A stretch of DNA of 64,000 nucleotides from assembly GCF_001659685.2 (NCBI RefSeq), contig NZ_LXYE02000039.1, forward strand, positions 45,787 through 109,786, in the 5' to 3' direction. The position numbers and the translations under genes were made by a program. This stretch comes from Labilibacter marinus (GTDB lineage: Bacteria; Bacteroidota; Bacteroidia; Bacteroidales; Marinilabiliaceae). Below are positions 24,981 to 34,522 of the stretch, in pieces. Positions within the stretch are counted from its first letter, which is position 1, and every line of letters starts with the position of its first letter. Under the pieces are notes generated by a model. That model searched no databases. It was not told the origin of the DNA and worked only from the letters and a program-made list of their open reading frames with translations.

Positions 24981-26615
24981 TTAAATTTTAGCGATGAATT
25001 CAGTCAGATTTTCTCCTTTGTCTAAACTCAATTTTTGCCTAAGTCTATACCTTGAGGTATGTACACTTTCAATGGAAATACCCAATAGTAACGACATTTC
25101 CTTACTTGAAAAATTAAGTTTGATAAGTGCACATAGTTTATGATCTCGTTGAGTTAATTCTGGGAACTTCTCACTAAGTGATTTATAAAAGCCTTGGTTT
25201 ACAGAAGTAAAACGAGTGTCAAACTCTTTCCAGTCGTGTTTGCTATTGGCATTTATTTTAGCAATAAGCTCTTTTAAATCTTTATTCTTTACCGAACTAA
25301 GTTTGTTTTTAATTTCAATTAATAGCTGATCCTTCTCAATTAATTGGAGGGCTGAAGAAGTTAACTCTTTGTTTTTAAGCTCTAGTATTTCATGATTCTT
25401 TTCTTCCTTTATCTTTTGCTTGTTTTTAAGTATTTTTTCGGAAACACGATGTCTATGACGTAAGTAAAAGAAGGTTACTACCGAAATGAGAATAGATGAA
25501 ATAAGAATGATAGTTAAAACCGTATTTCTTAGGAATAGGATTCTTTTTTCTTGCTTAAGTTCTGTAACATTAGCCTGCTCCAGAATTTCTTTTTGCATTT
25601 CTTGCTTTTGCCTGAAATCATCTTTTACTTCTAATACTTTTCTGTTATTGGCATTTCTAACACCAAACAAACTGTCTGTTGTATTAAACGATTTCTCCAG
25701 ATATTGATAAGCGCGCTTGGGTTGGTTTATTGATAAATATAAGTCGCCAAGTTTCTTGTATACATCAGGCACAAAGTTTTGGTGACTTTTAAATTCTTCA
25801 GCAATAGCTAATGATTTAAGATAGTATTCAGAACTTTTGTCTACCTTATTCATTTTTGCATAAATATCTCCCATAAATGAATAGAGAATTACAAGGTAGG
25901 ATTCATTTGAACTCAAAAAGCTTTGCTCAACGTCAAGCAATAAATCTTCAGCTTCTTGTAATTTGTTGTTATGGTATAATAAATAACCTTGTTCTGCATC
26001 AATATAGCTAGTGCTTCCTACGTTTCCGGCTTCCTTTCTGGTGATGTAACAACTATCTAAATAGGTTTGAGCCTTTGAGTAATTCCCTTGATCGCGGTAA
26101 TTAATAGCCATCAAATAATATGTGTTGACAACATTAGTTGTAGCGAGTTGCTTAGAGGCGATGAGACTTTTTTTAATATTTAAGGATTTCTGAAAATTTG
26201 CCAAAGCTTCTTGATGCCTGTAGTATAAACCATACAGAACGCCTAGGCCATCATAAGCACTCCCAGTGTACATACTATCTTTCATGTCTTGAGATAAACT
26301 TAAAGCTTCCCAATAACCGTCATACGATTCGGAATAATTACCTTTTGTAGCATGTAGAGTTGAGGCCTCAATGTTACATCTGATAACCTTAGTAGTGTCT
26401 CCTAAAAGCATAAAACCGTCGCTGCATTTTTTAAATAAATAAATAGCAGTATCGGGTTTATTATACTTATTAGCTTTTGCTAATTCAAAATCGGCGAGTA
26501 AACTTTCTTTGTTTTGAGCATGTAAATTACAAACTACAAAGGTCACTATTAGAGTGTAAAAAATAGCAATCGCTTTTTTATTTAAACGGAAACGTAGGAA
26601 TTGTAAATTAATCAT
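24981..26615 (-). CDS. TPR protein with membrane segment and LuxR-type HTH
   Basis: About 544 residues from the ATG at 26615 (a TTG form starts at 26642). An N-terminal signal-like hydrophobic helix (FYTLIVTFVVCNLHA) is followed by seven or so tetratricopeptide repeats (about 35-330), a coiled coil, a transmembrane helix (TVLTIILISSILISVVTFF), a second coiled coil, and a C-terminal DNA-binding helix-turn-helix of the LuxR kind (ELTQRDHKLCALIKLNFSSK). This TPR-TM-HTH layout is a common one-component regulator in Bacteroidota. It is divergent from the GH117-GH16-GH117 genes and may control them. Confidence 0.88.
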   Translation of the reverse strand: MINLQFLRFRLNKKAIAIFYTLIVTFVVCNLHAQNKESLLADFELAKANKYNKPDTAIYLFKKCSDGFMLLGDTTKVIRCNIEASTLHATKGNYSESYDGYWEALSLSQDMKDSMYTGSAYDGLGVLYGLYYRHQEALANFQKSLNIKKSLIASKQLATTNVVNTYYLMAINYRDQGNYSKAQTYLDSCYITRKEAGNVGSTSYIDAEQGYLLYHNNKLQEAEDLLLDVEQSFLSSNESYLVILYSFMGDIYAKMNKVDKSSEYYLKSLAIAEEFKSHQNFVPDVYKKLGDLYLSINQPKRAYQYLEKSFNTTDSLFGVRNANNRKVLEVKDDFRQKQEMQKEILEQANVTELKQEKRILFLRNTVLTIILISSILISVVTFFYLRHRHRVSEKILKNKQKIKEEKNHEILELKNKELTSSALQLIEKDQLLIEIKNKLSSVKNKDLKELIAKINANSKHDWKEFDTRFTSVNQGFYKSLSEKFPELTQRDHKLCALIKLNFSSKEMSLLLGISIESVHTSRYRLRQKLSLDKGENLTEFIAKI

Positions 26616-26661
26616 TGTTGTGAGTATTGTTTTTGGCAACAATTAAATAATGTTAGGTTGG

Positions 26662-26669
26662 CAAATATA
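26662..26669 (-). promoter_or_regulatory. -7 element upstream of TPR-LuxR regulator
   Basis: Minus-strand TATATTTG (TAnnTTTG), 47 nt before the ATG at 26615. No clear -33 box. Confidence 0.4.
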
Positions 26670-26953
26670 CAAATACTTGATAATTCCACTAAAAATGCAG
26701 CGAAAATTCAGTAAAACTTACATAGGTGTCTAGCTAAAATATTACTTTGTCAAGTTTTGGTTCAGTAACTAGAGGTGTGATTGGCGAGTTTATTTACCAT
26801 TTTTGAATTTGATAATATTTTACAAACTGTAAAGTTCAATATTTTAGAATATCTTAAAGTTTTGATGAAATGCCATCGTATAATTTAACTTAAATTGTAT
26901 TTGGCTTTAGCAGGATAAATAATTTTAAATAATAACCTTTTAAATTGAAATCA

Positions 26954-28165
26954 ATGAAGATTTTTAAGCATCTACTATTAGTAACAATAGTGAGTTTATT
27001 GGCTATTAGTTGTAGTAACAAATGTAATTGCGAAAAAGAATGTTGTGCAACCGAAACTGAGGTTTCTGATGATTTAATTTATCGTTATGGTATAACGGAC
27101 AAAAATCATTTGAGTGCAGCGAGTAAAAGAGCATTAAAGTGGCCTGTTAAAGGTAACGAATGGTTTATTCGTTTCTCGGAGCAATATTTAAAAGGTGACC
27201 TAGCCTACGAAGAGGGAGTGGTTAGAAGAGATCCAAGTGCGATGATCATGAATGATGGTAAATACTACGTTTGGTATACCAAGAGTACAGGTCCAACTCA
27301 AGGTTTTGATGGAGATGTTGAAAAGGATAAAGTATTCCCTTGGGATAGATGTGATATTTGGTATGCGACTTCAAAGGATGGAGAGACTTGGAAAGAAGAA
27401 GGTTTAGCAGTGCCAAGAGGTGAAAAGGGAGCGTATGATGATCGTTCGGTTTTTACGGTTGAAATTATGGAGCATGAAGGTATGTATTACTTATGTTATC
27501 AAACAGTAAAATCACCTTATTCACATAGAGTAAAGAATCAAGTTGGTTTAGCTTGGGCTAGTTCTCCAGATGGGCCATGGACAAAAAGTAAAGATCCTAT
27601 ATTAAGTCCTGCAGATAATGGAGAATGGTTAGCTGGAAAGAAAAACCGTTTTGAGGTAGTTAATAAAGGAGACTTTGATAGCCATAAAGTACATGATCCA
27701 TGTATCATTCCTTTTAAAGGCAAGTTCCTTTTGTATTATAAAGGAGAGCGTATGGGTGAGGAGATGTATTTTGGCGGTCGTGAAATACGACATGGTGTGG
27801 CTATTGCTGACAATCCTAAAGGACCATATGTAAAGTCCCCTTATAATCCAATTAGTAATAGTGGACATGAAATTTGTGTTTGGAAATACAATGACGGAAT
27901 TGCGGCTTTAATTACAACAGACGGTCCTGAGAAGAATACAATTCAATGGTCACCAGATGGAATTAATTTCGAAATCATGTCATCTATTCCTAGTGCACCG
28001 CATGCTATTGGTTTAAATAGAACTGTAGATGGCGAAAAAGATCCTACTGAAGTAATGCGTTGGGGATTAACACATGAATATGTTACTGGAGATTATCAGT
28101 GTATTAAAAAGTTTACTTCAAGACGTAAAGAACGTCATGGAAACTTTGTTGATTTTGCGCAATAG
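26954..28165 (+). CDS. GH117 alpha-1,3-(3,6-anhydro)-L-galactosidase, lipoprotein
   Basis: 403 residues from the ATG at 26954. A lipoprotein signal peptide ends LLAISC (C20). The five-bladed beta-propeller of GH117 carries RRDPS (D93), SHKVHDPC (D248) and NSGHEIC (H305, E306), spaced as the catalytic/metal residues of characterised neoagarobiose hydrolases. The family removes 3,6-anhydro-L-galactose from the non-reducing end of neoagaro-oligosaccharides, the last step of agar breakdown. It is first in a + strand group with a GH16 and a second GH117. A lipid anchor suggests it works at the membrane in the periplasm. GH43 is a more distant possibility. Confidence 0.9.
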   Translation: MKIFKHLLLVTIVSLLAISCSNKCNCEKECCATETEVSDDLIYRYGITDKNHLSAASKRALKWPVKGNEWFIRFSEQYLKGDLAYEEGVVRRDPSAMIMNDGKYYVWYTKSTGPTQGFDGDVEKDKVFPWDRCDIWYATSKDGETWKEEGLAVPRGEKGAYDDRSVFTVEIMEHEGMYYLCYQTVKSPYSHRVKNQVGLAWASSPDGPWTKSKDPILSPADNGEWLAGKKNRFEVVNKGDFDSHKVHDPCIIPFKGKFLLYYKGERMGEEMYFGGREIRHGVAIADNPKGPYVKSPYNPISNSGHEICVWKYNDGIAALITTDGPEKNTIQWSPDGINFEIMSSIPSAPHAIGLNRTVDGEKDPTEVMRWGLTHEYVTGDYQCIKKFTSRRKERHGNFVDFAQ

Positions 28166-28185
28166 CAACATTAAATTTATATTAG

Positions 28186-28224
28186 AAACAAGCCCGAAGA
28201 TTTTAGATTTTTGGGCTTGTTTAG
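28186..28224 (+). terminator. Hairpin terminator after first GH117
   Basis: AAACAAGCCC and GGGCTTGTTT pair over 10 bp around a 17-nt loop. Its presence means the GH16 gene downstream may have its own promoter. Confidence 0.65.
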
Positions 28225-28364
28225 TTTTTAATGAGGATTTTTGCGGTGGTAAAATAAGCGTTTAAGAATAAGCCATCCAAAAAGCACTTAAAATACACCT
28301 AAGCTTTACAAGCTATAAAACTACTTTTAAACTTTAGTATTTACCAGTGTAAATGAATTGAATC

Positions 28365-29234
28365 ATGTTAAAAATTCTATCAATTATAAGCCTTGTTTTT
28401 TTAGGAGGCATAATATCCATGTCAGCACAAGATTATAAGGTGAAAAAGGTACCTGCAAAAGCAGAAAAAGGATATAAGTGGGAGCTTGATAAAACTTGCT
28501 CTAACGATTTTAATGCCTCAAGCAAAGAAGATGCATTAAGTCCATACTGGAAAGATATGTACATGGGTAACTGGCGTGGTCCTGGTTTAAGCTACTTTAA
28601 TGAAAGTCACTCTATTGTTGAAAACGGTAAATTGGTTTTGAAAGCTTCTCGTAAGGACGAGACTAATAAAGTAAACTGCGGTATAATCACCTCCAAAGAA
28701 ACAGTGGTGTATCCAGTATTTGTTGAAGCTAGGATTAAACCTTGTAATCAGGTTTTGTCATCTAACCTGTGGTTATTGAGTAAAGATAGTAAGCGAGAGA
28801 TAGATATATTAGAAATATATGCGGGCGATAGACCATCGGAAGTGAAAAAGGCGCAAAGCGCGTCGCATAACTACCATGTTTTTATGCGCGACCATACTGG
28901 CATTAAGGAGAACTTTAGTTTTGTGCAATATCATAAGCTAAAGGATAATGAGCCTTATAGAAACGACTTTCATCGCTTTGGTATGTATTGGAAAAACCCT
29001 ACAGACATAGATTTTTATATTGATGGGAAACTTGTAAATACCTTAAGAAAGGAAAATATGACAGATCCTGATAGTTTGTACTTTGACAGACCGATGCATT
29101 TAATATTTGATGTGGAAGATCATGATTGGCGCTCGAAAAAAGGGATTGTGGCTACAGATGAAGAGTTAGCTAACGATAGCAAGAATAAAATGTATGTAGA
29201 TTGGATTAGAGTTTATAAACCGATAAAGAAATAA
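28365..29234 (+). CDS. GH16 glycoside hydrolase (agarase/porphyranase type)
   Basis: 289 residues: signal peptide cleaved after MSAQ (about 22), then a single GH16 jelly-roll domain. The catalytic motif is KREIDILEIYAG, giving nucleophile E145, D147 and acid/base E150 in the ExDxxE (beta-bulge) form used by beta-agarases and porphyranases. Other family pieces are TVVYPVFVEARIK and DFHRFGMYWKNPTDIDFYIDG. No sorting domain or carbohydrate-binding module, so it is probably periplasmic. Sitting between two GH117 genes with 17 nt to the second suggests it makes the oligosaccharides they trim. Agarose versus porphyran cannot be decided from motifs alone. Confidence 0.88.
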   Translation: MLKILSIISLVFLGGIISMSAQDYKVKKVPAKAEKGYKWELDKTCSNDFNASSKEDALSPYWKDMYMGNWRGPGLSYFNESHSIVENGKLVLKASRKDETNKVNCGIITSKETVVYPVFVEARIKPCNQVLSSNLWLLSKDSKREIDILEIYAGDRPSEVKKAQSASHNYHVFMRDHTGIKENFSFVQYHKLKDNEPYRNDFHRFGMYWKNPTDIDFYIDGKLVNTLRKENMTDPDSLYFDRPMHLIFDVEDHDWRSKKGIVATDEELANDSKNKMYVDWIRVYKPIKK

Positions 29235-29250
29235 ATTAACACCTATAGAA

Positions 29251-30537
29251 ATGATGAAGTTCGTATTGAGAAACATGACTATGCTGATGGTGGCTGTGTT
29301 TGTGCTGAGTGCATGTACAGGTCAATCAACTGCTGAAAAGGAGCAGGAAGCGCCAACCAAAGGATTTCCTTTTATCCTACCAAAGGAAAAACCTAATCGC
29401 CCATTAAGTAAAGCGATGGAGCGTAATTACGATAATTATATGGCACCTCGTCCTGAAGATAATGAACTGTATTCGCAGTTTAAGTACACTGAATTAAAGG
29501 GTTTTGATTATAACGATCATGATGGAACTATTTCGAGAAGGGATCCATCAAAAGTAATTTTCGAGAATGGTAAATATTACGTTTGGTATACCTATCGTAA
29601 TACACCTACAAAGCCAATGGGTGCTAAAAAATGTAATGATACAATTCCTTCTGCGGATTGGGATTTGTCGGAAATTTGGTATGCAACCAGTACAGATGGA
29701 ATTACCTGGGAAGAGCAAGGTGTTGCTGTGCCTCGTCCTCCAAAACCAGAGGTAGGTTGGAGATCTGTTACTACTTGTGATATCTTAAAGTTTAAAGGGA
29801 AATATTACATTTATTACCAGGGGTTTATGCAAGCCAGCGGATTGCGTGGTGATGATTGTCCAGTAGCAGTTTCGTATGCTGATTCGCCAGATGGACCATG
29901 GACAGCTTATAATAAAGTAGTGGTTGATAATGGAGCAGAAGGAGAGTGGGATCAATATTCTATTCACGATCCACATCCATTTGTATATAACGATAAGATT
30001 TATTTGTACTACAAGTCTGACTTTGATGGAGATCCTCGTTTAGTTCGTATGACAGGTTTAGCTACTTCAGATAATCCTCTTGGGCCATTCGAAAAGCATC
30101 CATTAAACCCAGTTATCAACTCAGGCCATGAAACTACAATGTTTCCTTTTCAGGAAGGAATGGCAGCTTTAGTAATTAAGGACGGTAACGAGCATTTTAC
30201 TATTCAGTATGCACCAGATGGAGTAAATTTTGATATTGCTGCCATTACTATGTTAATGCCTACAGCAGCTGGCCCATATACGCCTGACGCATTTACCAAT
30301 ACCAAAGATGGAAGAGGTATTACTTGGGGTATTTCGCATTTAACTGCAGCTACAGGTTGGGATACTAACCACGCAATTTTGTTACGTTTCGATTGCGATT
30401 TAAGTCTTGATTTAGATGACAAAGATATGAAGCACCATAATTACTATTATAAGCCTGAGCATTATTACAAGCACGGTTTAAATGGTAAGCAGAGAAAGCG
30501 TATTGCAGAAGAGAATAAGAAATTGACAGGGAAATAA
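29251..30537 (+). CDS. Second GH117 family enzyme, lipoprotein
   Basis: 428 residues with a lipoprotein signal (VFVLSAC, C22). It keeps the GH117 motif set: SRRDPS (D98), SIHDPHP (D240), NSGHET (H293, E294), as well as the WYATSTDGITWEEQG blade. It differs from the first GH117 in an extended N terminus (about 23-85) and a lysine-rich C terminus, so it belongs to another GH117 subgroup and may act on a different oligosaccharide, for example a sulfated or porphyran-derived one. It starts 17 nt after the GH16 stop, probably co-transcribed. Confidence 0.87.
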   Translation: MMKFVLRNMTMLMVAVFVLSACTGQSTAEKEQEAPTKGFPFILPKEKPNRPLSKAMERNYDNYMAPRPEDNELYSQFKYTELKGFDYNDHDGTISRRDPSKVIFENGKYYVWYTYRNTPTKPMGAKKCNDTIPSADWDLSEIWYATSTDGITWEEQGVAVPRPPKPEVGWRSVTTCDILKFKGKYYIYYQGFMQASGLRGDDCPVAVSYADSPDGPWTAYNKVVVDNGAEGEWDQYSIHDPHPFVYNDKIYLYYKSDFDGDPRLVRMTGLATSDNPLGPFEKHPLNPVINSGHETTMFPFQEGMAALVIKDGNEHFTIQYAPDGVNFDIAAITMLMPTAAGPYTPDAFTNTKDGRGITWGISHLTAATGWDTNHAILLRFDCDLSLDLDDKDMKHHNYYYKPEHYYKHGLNGKQRKRIAEENKKLTGK

Positions 30538-30563
30538 TTTAATTGAACTGTTCAGATAATTAA

Positions 30564-30591
30564 CAAGCCACCTTATGGGTGGCTTTGTTGT
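30564..30591 (+). terminator. Terminator of GH16-GH117 unit
   Basis: AAGCCACC, TTATG, GGTGGCTT, then a T-rich tail (TGTTGTTT), 28 nt past the stop. Confidence 0.7.
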
Positions 30592-30652
30592 TTAGTGATG
30601 TTGAGGCGGATGTCATTGTAGAAGGGCTTAAATCTATAATTCTGTTGGGTTT

Positions 30653-31456
30653 TTACACCATTTTATAACAGGGCGTTGCAGACAAATCTTCAGCCACCAC
30701 TTGGCTAAGTCTACGTTTTAAACCATCAAATCGGCGCGCATCTACGGGAATAGCCATTCCATTGCTCATTAAAACAACTTTAGCTTCGTATTCAAACTTA
30801 ACTACATGGTTTAAGTTGATCACAAATTGTGTATGGCATCTGTAAAATAGATAGCTCTGAAGCATGGATTCGTACCTGCGCAAAGGGCGAGCAGTTTCAA
30901 CGCTTTTTTGTGCAATAAAATAGAACCTTGAGCGCCCAAACATCGATTCGCCGCAAACAATATCATGTATTAAAACCGATGTAATGCCACTATCTGTATT
31001 TAATACAATTTGTTTATCCTTATTATCTATCTCTGAGTTTTTAAAGAAGGTCTGAATTTTAGTTTCGTAGCCCACATCCATTAAATCAGCTATAGCTTGG
31101 TCTATGGTAACTATTAATTCGTTAATGTCAAAAGGTTTGTATATAAAAGGAATTTGAGCAAAACGAATGTCCTCTAAAGCATACTCCTGATATGCCGACA
31201 TAAATACAACCTTATAATCAAGATGGCTAGTTTGTTTGATGACTTCTATGGCAGTACCTCCCAATAGGTGGATATCCAGAATGGCAATTTGCGGTTTAAG
31301 TTCGTTCAAACTATCTATTGTTTGGTCAACAGAATCCGTCTTTGCAACCACCTCAATTGAAACAAAATTCTGTTTTAAAATTGTTTCAAGGGCATTACAA
31401 ACCTTACTGTCATCATCCGCTATTAGTACCTTCACCGTATCCATCTGTCTATTCAT
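30653..31456 (-). CDS. LytTR response regulator
   Basis: About 267 residues from the ATG at 31456 (a TTG form extends to 31495). A receiver domain (VKVLIADDDSK, phospho-Asp in IAILDIHLLGG, FMSAYQEYA, YKPFD) is followed by a LytTR DNA-binding domain with the conserved LRRYESMLQS and FYRCHTQFVINLNHVVKFE. It pairs with the LytS-type TPR kinase upstream on the same strand. The position next to the GH117/GH16 genes makes those a plausible target, but no binding sites were identified. Confidence 0.9.
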   Translation of the reverse strand: MNRQMDTVKVLIADDDSKVCNALETILKQNFVSIEVVAKTDSVDQTIDSLNELKPQIAILDIHLLGGTAIEVIKQTSHLDYKVVFMSAYQEYALEDIRFAQIPFIYKPFDINELIVTIDQAIADLMDVGYETKIQTFFKNSEIDNKDKQIVLNTDSGITSVLIHDIVCGESMFGRSRFYFIAQKSVETARPLRRYESMLQSYLFYRCHTQFVINLNHVVKFEYEAKVVLMSNGMAIPVDARRFDGLKRRLSQVVAEDLSATPCYKMV

Positions 31457-31561
31457 TTCAATAACTAAACAACTATAGCTCATTTTTATCACCAAATTAT
31501 ATTCGGAGTAAACTAAGTTTCTGTGTGTCTAATTAATTTGCTCTGGCTATGCCAGTTTTAC

Positions 31562-33535
31562 TTATTTTTTTATACCTACTGTTTTTAGTTTAGTGTCAGG
31601 ATTAATTAATGGCATTCTAATTTTCACTAAAACGCCTGTTTGGTTTTCTGAGTTATCTTGTAAATCGGTTATTCTAAAAGATGTATTTCTTTTGGTCATC
31701 TTCTGAATTACCTCTAGTCTTTCGTTGGTTATTTGCGTAGCCATTGATTGGTGCTTGCTACTTTCTGTTTTTAATACTTGAGAACCTGCAAGACCTATGC
31801 CATTATCTTCAATAATAACGACTAAATCATTTCTGCTCTTGGTAAATCTTACCGTTACCTTGCCATGCTTGCCAATCGATTTAATTCCATGCTCAACGGC
31901 ATTTTCTACAAACGGCTGAGTAATCATTGGAGGAATTAGAGTTCTGTCTTTATCTAATGATTCATCAATAACTATTTCGTATGAGAATGGTGGGTTAAAC
32001 CTGAGCTGCTGAAGTTTTAAATAATACGTAATCATGCTTCGCTCTTCTTCTAAGGATACATAGTCACGTTGTGAACTCTGTAATACTTGTCGCATTAATC
32101 GTGCAAAATCAGATAAAAAACGAGAAGAGTTCTCCATGTCATTTTCGAGTATGTATACCTGAATAGCGCTTAAGGCATTGAAAATAAAATGTGGATTCAT
32201 CTGCGAACGCAATAAACGTTGCTGCATCAATATGCTTTTGTATCCTTCGTTTAATCGAATTTGACGGAAGATTAAAACTCCCGCTGCAATAAGGGCCAGT
32301 ACGAAAAATGAGAAATATAGGATCGCCTTTTTTTGTTGAGAAATTAGCTTTTTTTGCAATGTGCTTTCATTGTTCAGTTGCTGAATTTGAGCTTTTGCTT
32401 TATCCGATTCGTGACGTGCAGTAACAACTGTAATGTGCCTTAAGTTGGCTTCATCGAACAGGCTATCTTTATACACCTGTGCCATTCGTAAATGTTTTAT
32501 AGATAATGATAAAGCATTTGTTTTTTCATAGGCTAAAGCGAGTAACTTACTACAGGCTTCAATTTGGTATTTAGATCCTATTTCTTGTGCTATCTGTAAA
32601 CCTGATTTAAGGTTGTTAATGGCATTGTAATAATCGTATACTTGGATGTATGTTTCACCTAGCATGGAATAGCTGGTAGATACATTAATGCGATCTCGGG
32701 TTTCTTTATTTAAGATTAAGGCTCTTTTTAAATACTTAAGAGCTTGGCTATAATCTTTTTTTAAGCGGTAAGCATCACCTATACTATTGTAACATATAGC
32801 TTGTCCTACCTTAGATCCTAGTTGAGTATTGTAATCTAACGACTGATAAAAATATACCAAAGCCGAATCTAAATCATTAGCTAATTTTAACGCTTCTCCA
32901 ATGTTATTGGAATTTATGGCTTGTCCTAGTACGTTACCTCTAGCAACGGCTATTTGAAAGGATTTCTTAAAATATTCAACCGAAGCGTGATGTCTTTTTA
33001 ATCCTAAATAAACATTTCCAATACCATTTAAAGAAACGGCTATTTGAAAAGAATCACCCACCGACTCGGCCAGCTCCATGGCCTCCATGTGCATTTCTAA
33101 TGCTTGTTTGTTTTCATCAACACGACGATAAACAACCGCTGCCATATTAATGTAGTTGGCCAATCTGGAATTGTCATTTAAGTTGCGGCCAATCTCAATG
33201 GCTTTATCCGCATATTTAATAGCATTGGCATATTCCGAGCGATTGCGGTATCTAACTTCAAGCGTGTGGTATATGGAGGAAAGGGGTGTTCTAAAATTAT
33301 TTTTCACAGAGATTTCCTCGGCCTCTTTCAAAAAATCATCAAATACAGGTCCAGTAATAAGATTGTCAGAATAAAAAGTTTCTGATCGATCAATAAGTGT
33401 TTTTACAACAATGGAATCTGTTTCACGTATCGATAAAGGAATATCTTCTGTTTGAATAATTATCTCGGTATCATGCCCAGAAGTGCACGAAACGATGGAG
33501 ATTAACAAAACGATTGTATAGAAAAACCTATTCAC
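31562..33535 (-). CDS. TPR-containing LytS-type sensor histidine kinase
   Basis: 657 residues from a GTG. A lipoprotein-like signal (MNRFFYTIVLLISIVSC) leads into about eight TPR repeats (60-370, several with the ALEMHMEAMELAESVGDS pattern), a coiled coil, a transmembrane helix (AILYFSFFVLALIAAGVLIF), a His_kinase domain of the YehU/LytS type (RSQMNPHFIFNALSAIQVY, phospho-His in NPHFIFN) and an HATPase (PPMITQPFVENAVEHGI, EDNGIGL). Sensing is presumably through the TPRs. It forms a two-component system with the LytTR regulator 105 nt downstream. Having both a lipobox and an internal TM is unusual but seen in Bacteroidota. Confidence 0.9.
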   Translation of the reverse strand: MNRFFYTIVLLISIVSCTSGHDTEIIIQTEDIPLSIRETDSIVVKTLIDRSETFYSDNLITGPVFDDFLKEAEEISVKNNFRTPLSSIYHTLEVRYRNRSEYANAIKYADKAIEIGRNLNDNSRLANYINMAAVVYRRVDENKQALEMHMEAMELAESVGDSFQIAVSLNGIGNVYLGLKRHHASVEYFKKSFQIAVARGNVLGQAINSNNIGEALKLANDLDSALVYFYQSLDYNTQLGSKVGQAICYNSIGDAYRLKKDYSQALKYLKRALILNKETRDRINVSTSYSMLGETYIQVYDYYNAINNLKSGLQIAQEIGSKYQIEACSKLLALAYEKTNALSLSIKHLRMAQVYKDSLFDEANLRHITVVTARHESDKAKAQIQQLNNESTLQKKLISQQKKAILYFSFFVLALIAAGVLIFRQIRLNEGYKSILMQQRLLRSQMNPHFIFNALSAIQVYILENDMENSSRFLSDFARLMRQVLQSSQRDYVSLEEERSMITYYLKLQQLRFNPPFSYEIVIDESLDKDRTLIPPMITQPFVENAVEHGIKSIGKHGKVTVRFTKSRNDLVVIIEDNGIGLAGSQVLKTESSKHQSMATQITNERLEVIQKMTKRNTSFRITDLQDNSENQTGVLVKIRMPLINPDTKLKTVGIKK

Positions 33536-33556
33536 AGAAGAAAAATATTAATGTGT

Positions 33557-33564
33557 CAAAAGTA
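33557..33564 (-). promoter_or_regulatory. -7 element of the LytS-LytTR operon
   Basis: Minus-strand TACTTTTG (TAnnTTTG), 21 nt before the GTG start; a short leader would result. -33 not clear. Confidence 0.4.
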
Positions 33565-33655
33565 TGAAAATAAGCTTAATAACGCAGCATGTTATGCTAT
33601 GCTTTTATAAACTACTTATAAACAACTAACCTAGGGTATTGGAAATATATGGAGT

Positions 33656-33687
33656 GGTAAAAAAAAAGCCTCCATTTAGAGGCTTTT
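33656..33687 (-). terminator. Terminator of riboflavin synthase gene
   Basis: On the minus strand AAAAGCCTC, 6-nt loop, GAGGCTTTT, then a long T run (33667-33656). Confidence 0.8.
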
Positions 33688-33699
33688 AAGTATGATTTA

Positions 33700-34308
33700 T
33701 TATTCGCCTTTCAACGACATAATTCTACTGATATACTTTCCTAGAATATCAAATTCAAGGTTGATAATACTTCCTTCTTTAAATTGGTGGAAGTTTGTAA
33801 AGTCATGAGTGTAAGGTATGATAGCTACCGAAAAGCGATCGTCTTTGCTGTTTACAACAGTTAAACTAACGCCGTTTACAGTTACCGAACCTTTTTCAAC
33901 GGTCATATATCCTTGGCCGGCTTTTTCCTTATCTATATCATACTGAAATGTATAGTACCAACTTCCGTCAGCTTCTTTAATTTCAATACACTTGGCTGTT
34001 TGGTCCACATGTCCTTGAACAATATGTCCATCTAAACGGCCATTCATTACCATGCTACGCTCTAAATTCACTTTGTCGCCAATATTAAGAACGCCTAAAT
34101 TGGTTTTATCTAAAGTTTCCTGAATAGCAGTTACGGTATATGTTTTATCTGTTTTTTTAACTACCGTTAAGCATACACCATTGTGTGCAATGCTTTGGTC
34201 TATTTGTAATTCATCCGTAAATGAACATTCCATGGTGATATGAAGATTGCTTTGCTCCTTTTCAAGACCTACAATAATAGCAGCTTCTTCAACAATTCCT
34301 GAAAACAT
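33700..34308 (-). CDS. ribE: Riboflavin synthase, alpha subunit
   Basis: 202 residues with two tandem lumazine-binding barrels: MFSGIVEE at the start, HNGVCLTVV (about 42-50) in repeat one and VNGVSLTVV (about 144-152) in repeat two, with GHIVQGHVDQTA in the linker. It dismutates two molecules of 6,7-dimethyl-8-ribityllumazine to riboflavin and its pyrimidine partner. Other rib genes are not adjacent and no FMN riboswitch structure was seen upstream. Monocistronic. Confidence 0.95.
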   Translation of the reverse strand: MFSGIVEEAAIIVGLEKEQSNLHITMECSFTDELQIDQSIAHNGVCLTVVKKTDKTYTVTAIQETLDKTNLGVLNIGDKVNLERSMVMNGRLDGHIVQGHVDQTAKCIEIKEADGSWYYTFQYDIDKEKAGQGYMTVEKGSVTVNGVSLTVVNSKDDRFSVAIIPYTHDFTNFHQFKEGSIINLEFDILGKYISRIMSLKGE

Positions 34309-34347
34309 ATTCTTTGCTTTTTAGTTTATTTATCGTGTTTGAAAGCG

Positions 34348-34355
34348 CAAAATTA
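34348..34355 (-). promoter_or_regulatory. -7 element of riboflavin synthase gene
   Basis: Minus-strand TAATTTTG (TAnnTTTG), 40 nt before the start codon. Confidence 0.45.
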
Positions 34356-34522
34356 TAACAATTTAATGAGATTTGTGTAATCATTTTTTTCTATCCACTT
34401 GTAAATGATAGAAGAATGCATACTCATGCAATATGTAAATGCAATAAATTCATTATCAAACCAAAGGTTTAAAAGGATTTTTGTTTCTTTGATAGCTGTA
34501 TGGTAAACTAACAAAAGTAATT

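Noticed and set aside
26954..28165. GH43 as family of the first propeller enzyme
   Set aside because: The spaced RRDPS, HDP and SGHE motifs and the match in length fit GH117; GH43 shares only the fold.
33700..34400. FMN riboswitch upstream of riboflavin synthase
   Set aside because: The 5' region is short and lacks the conserved FMN-aptamer sequence blocks.
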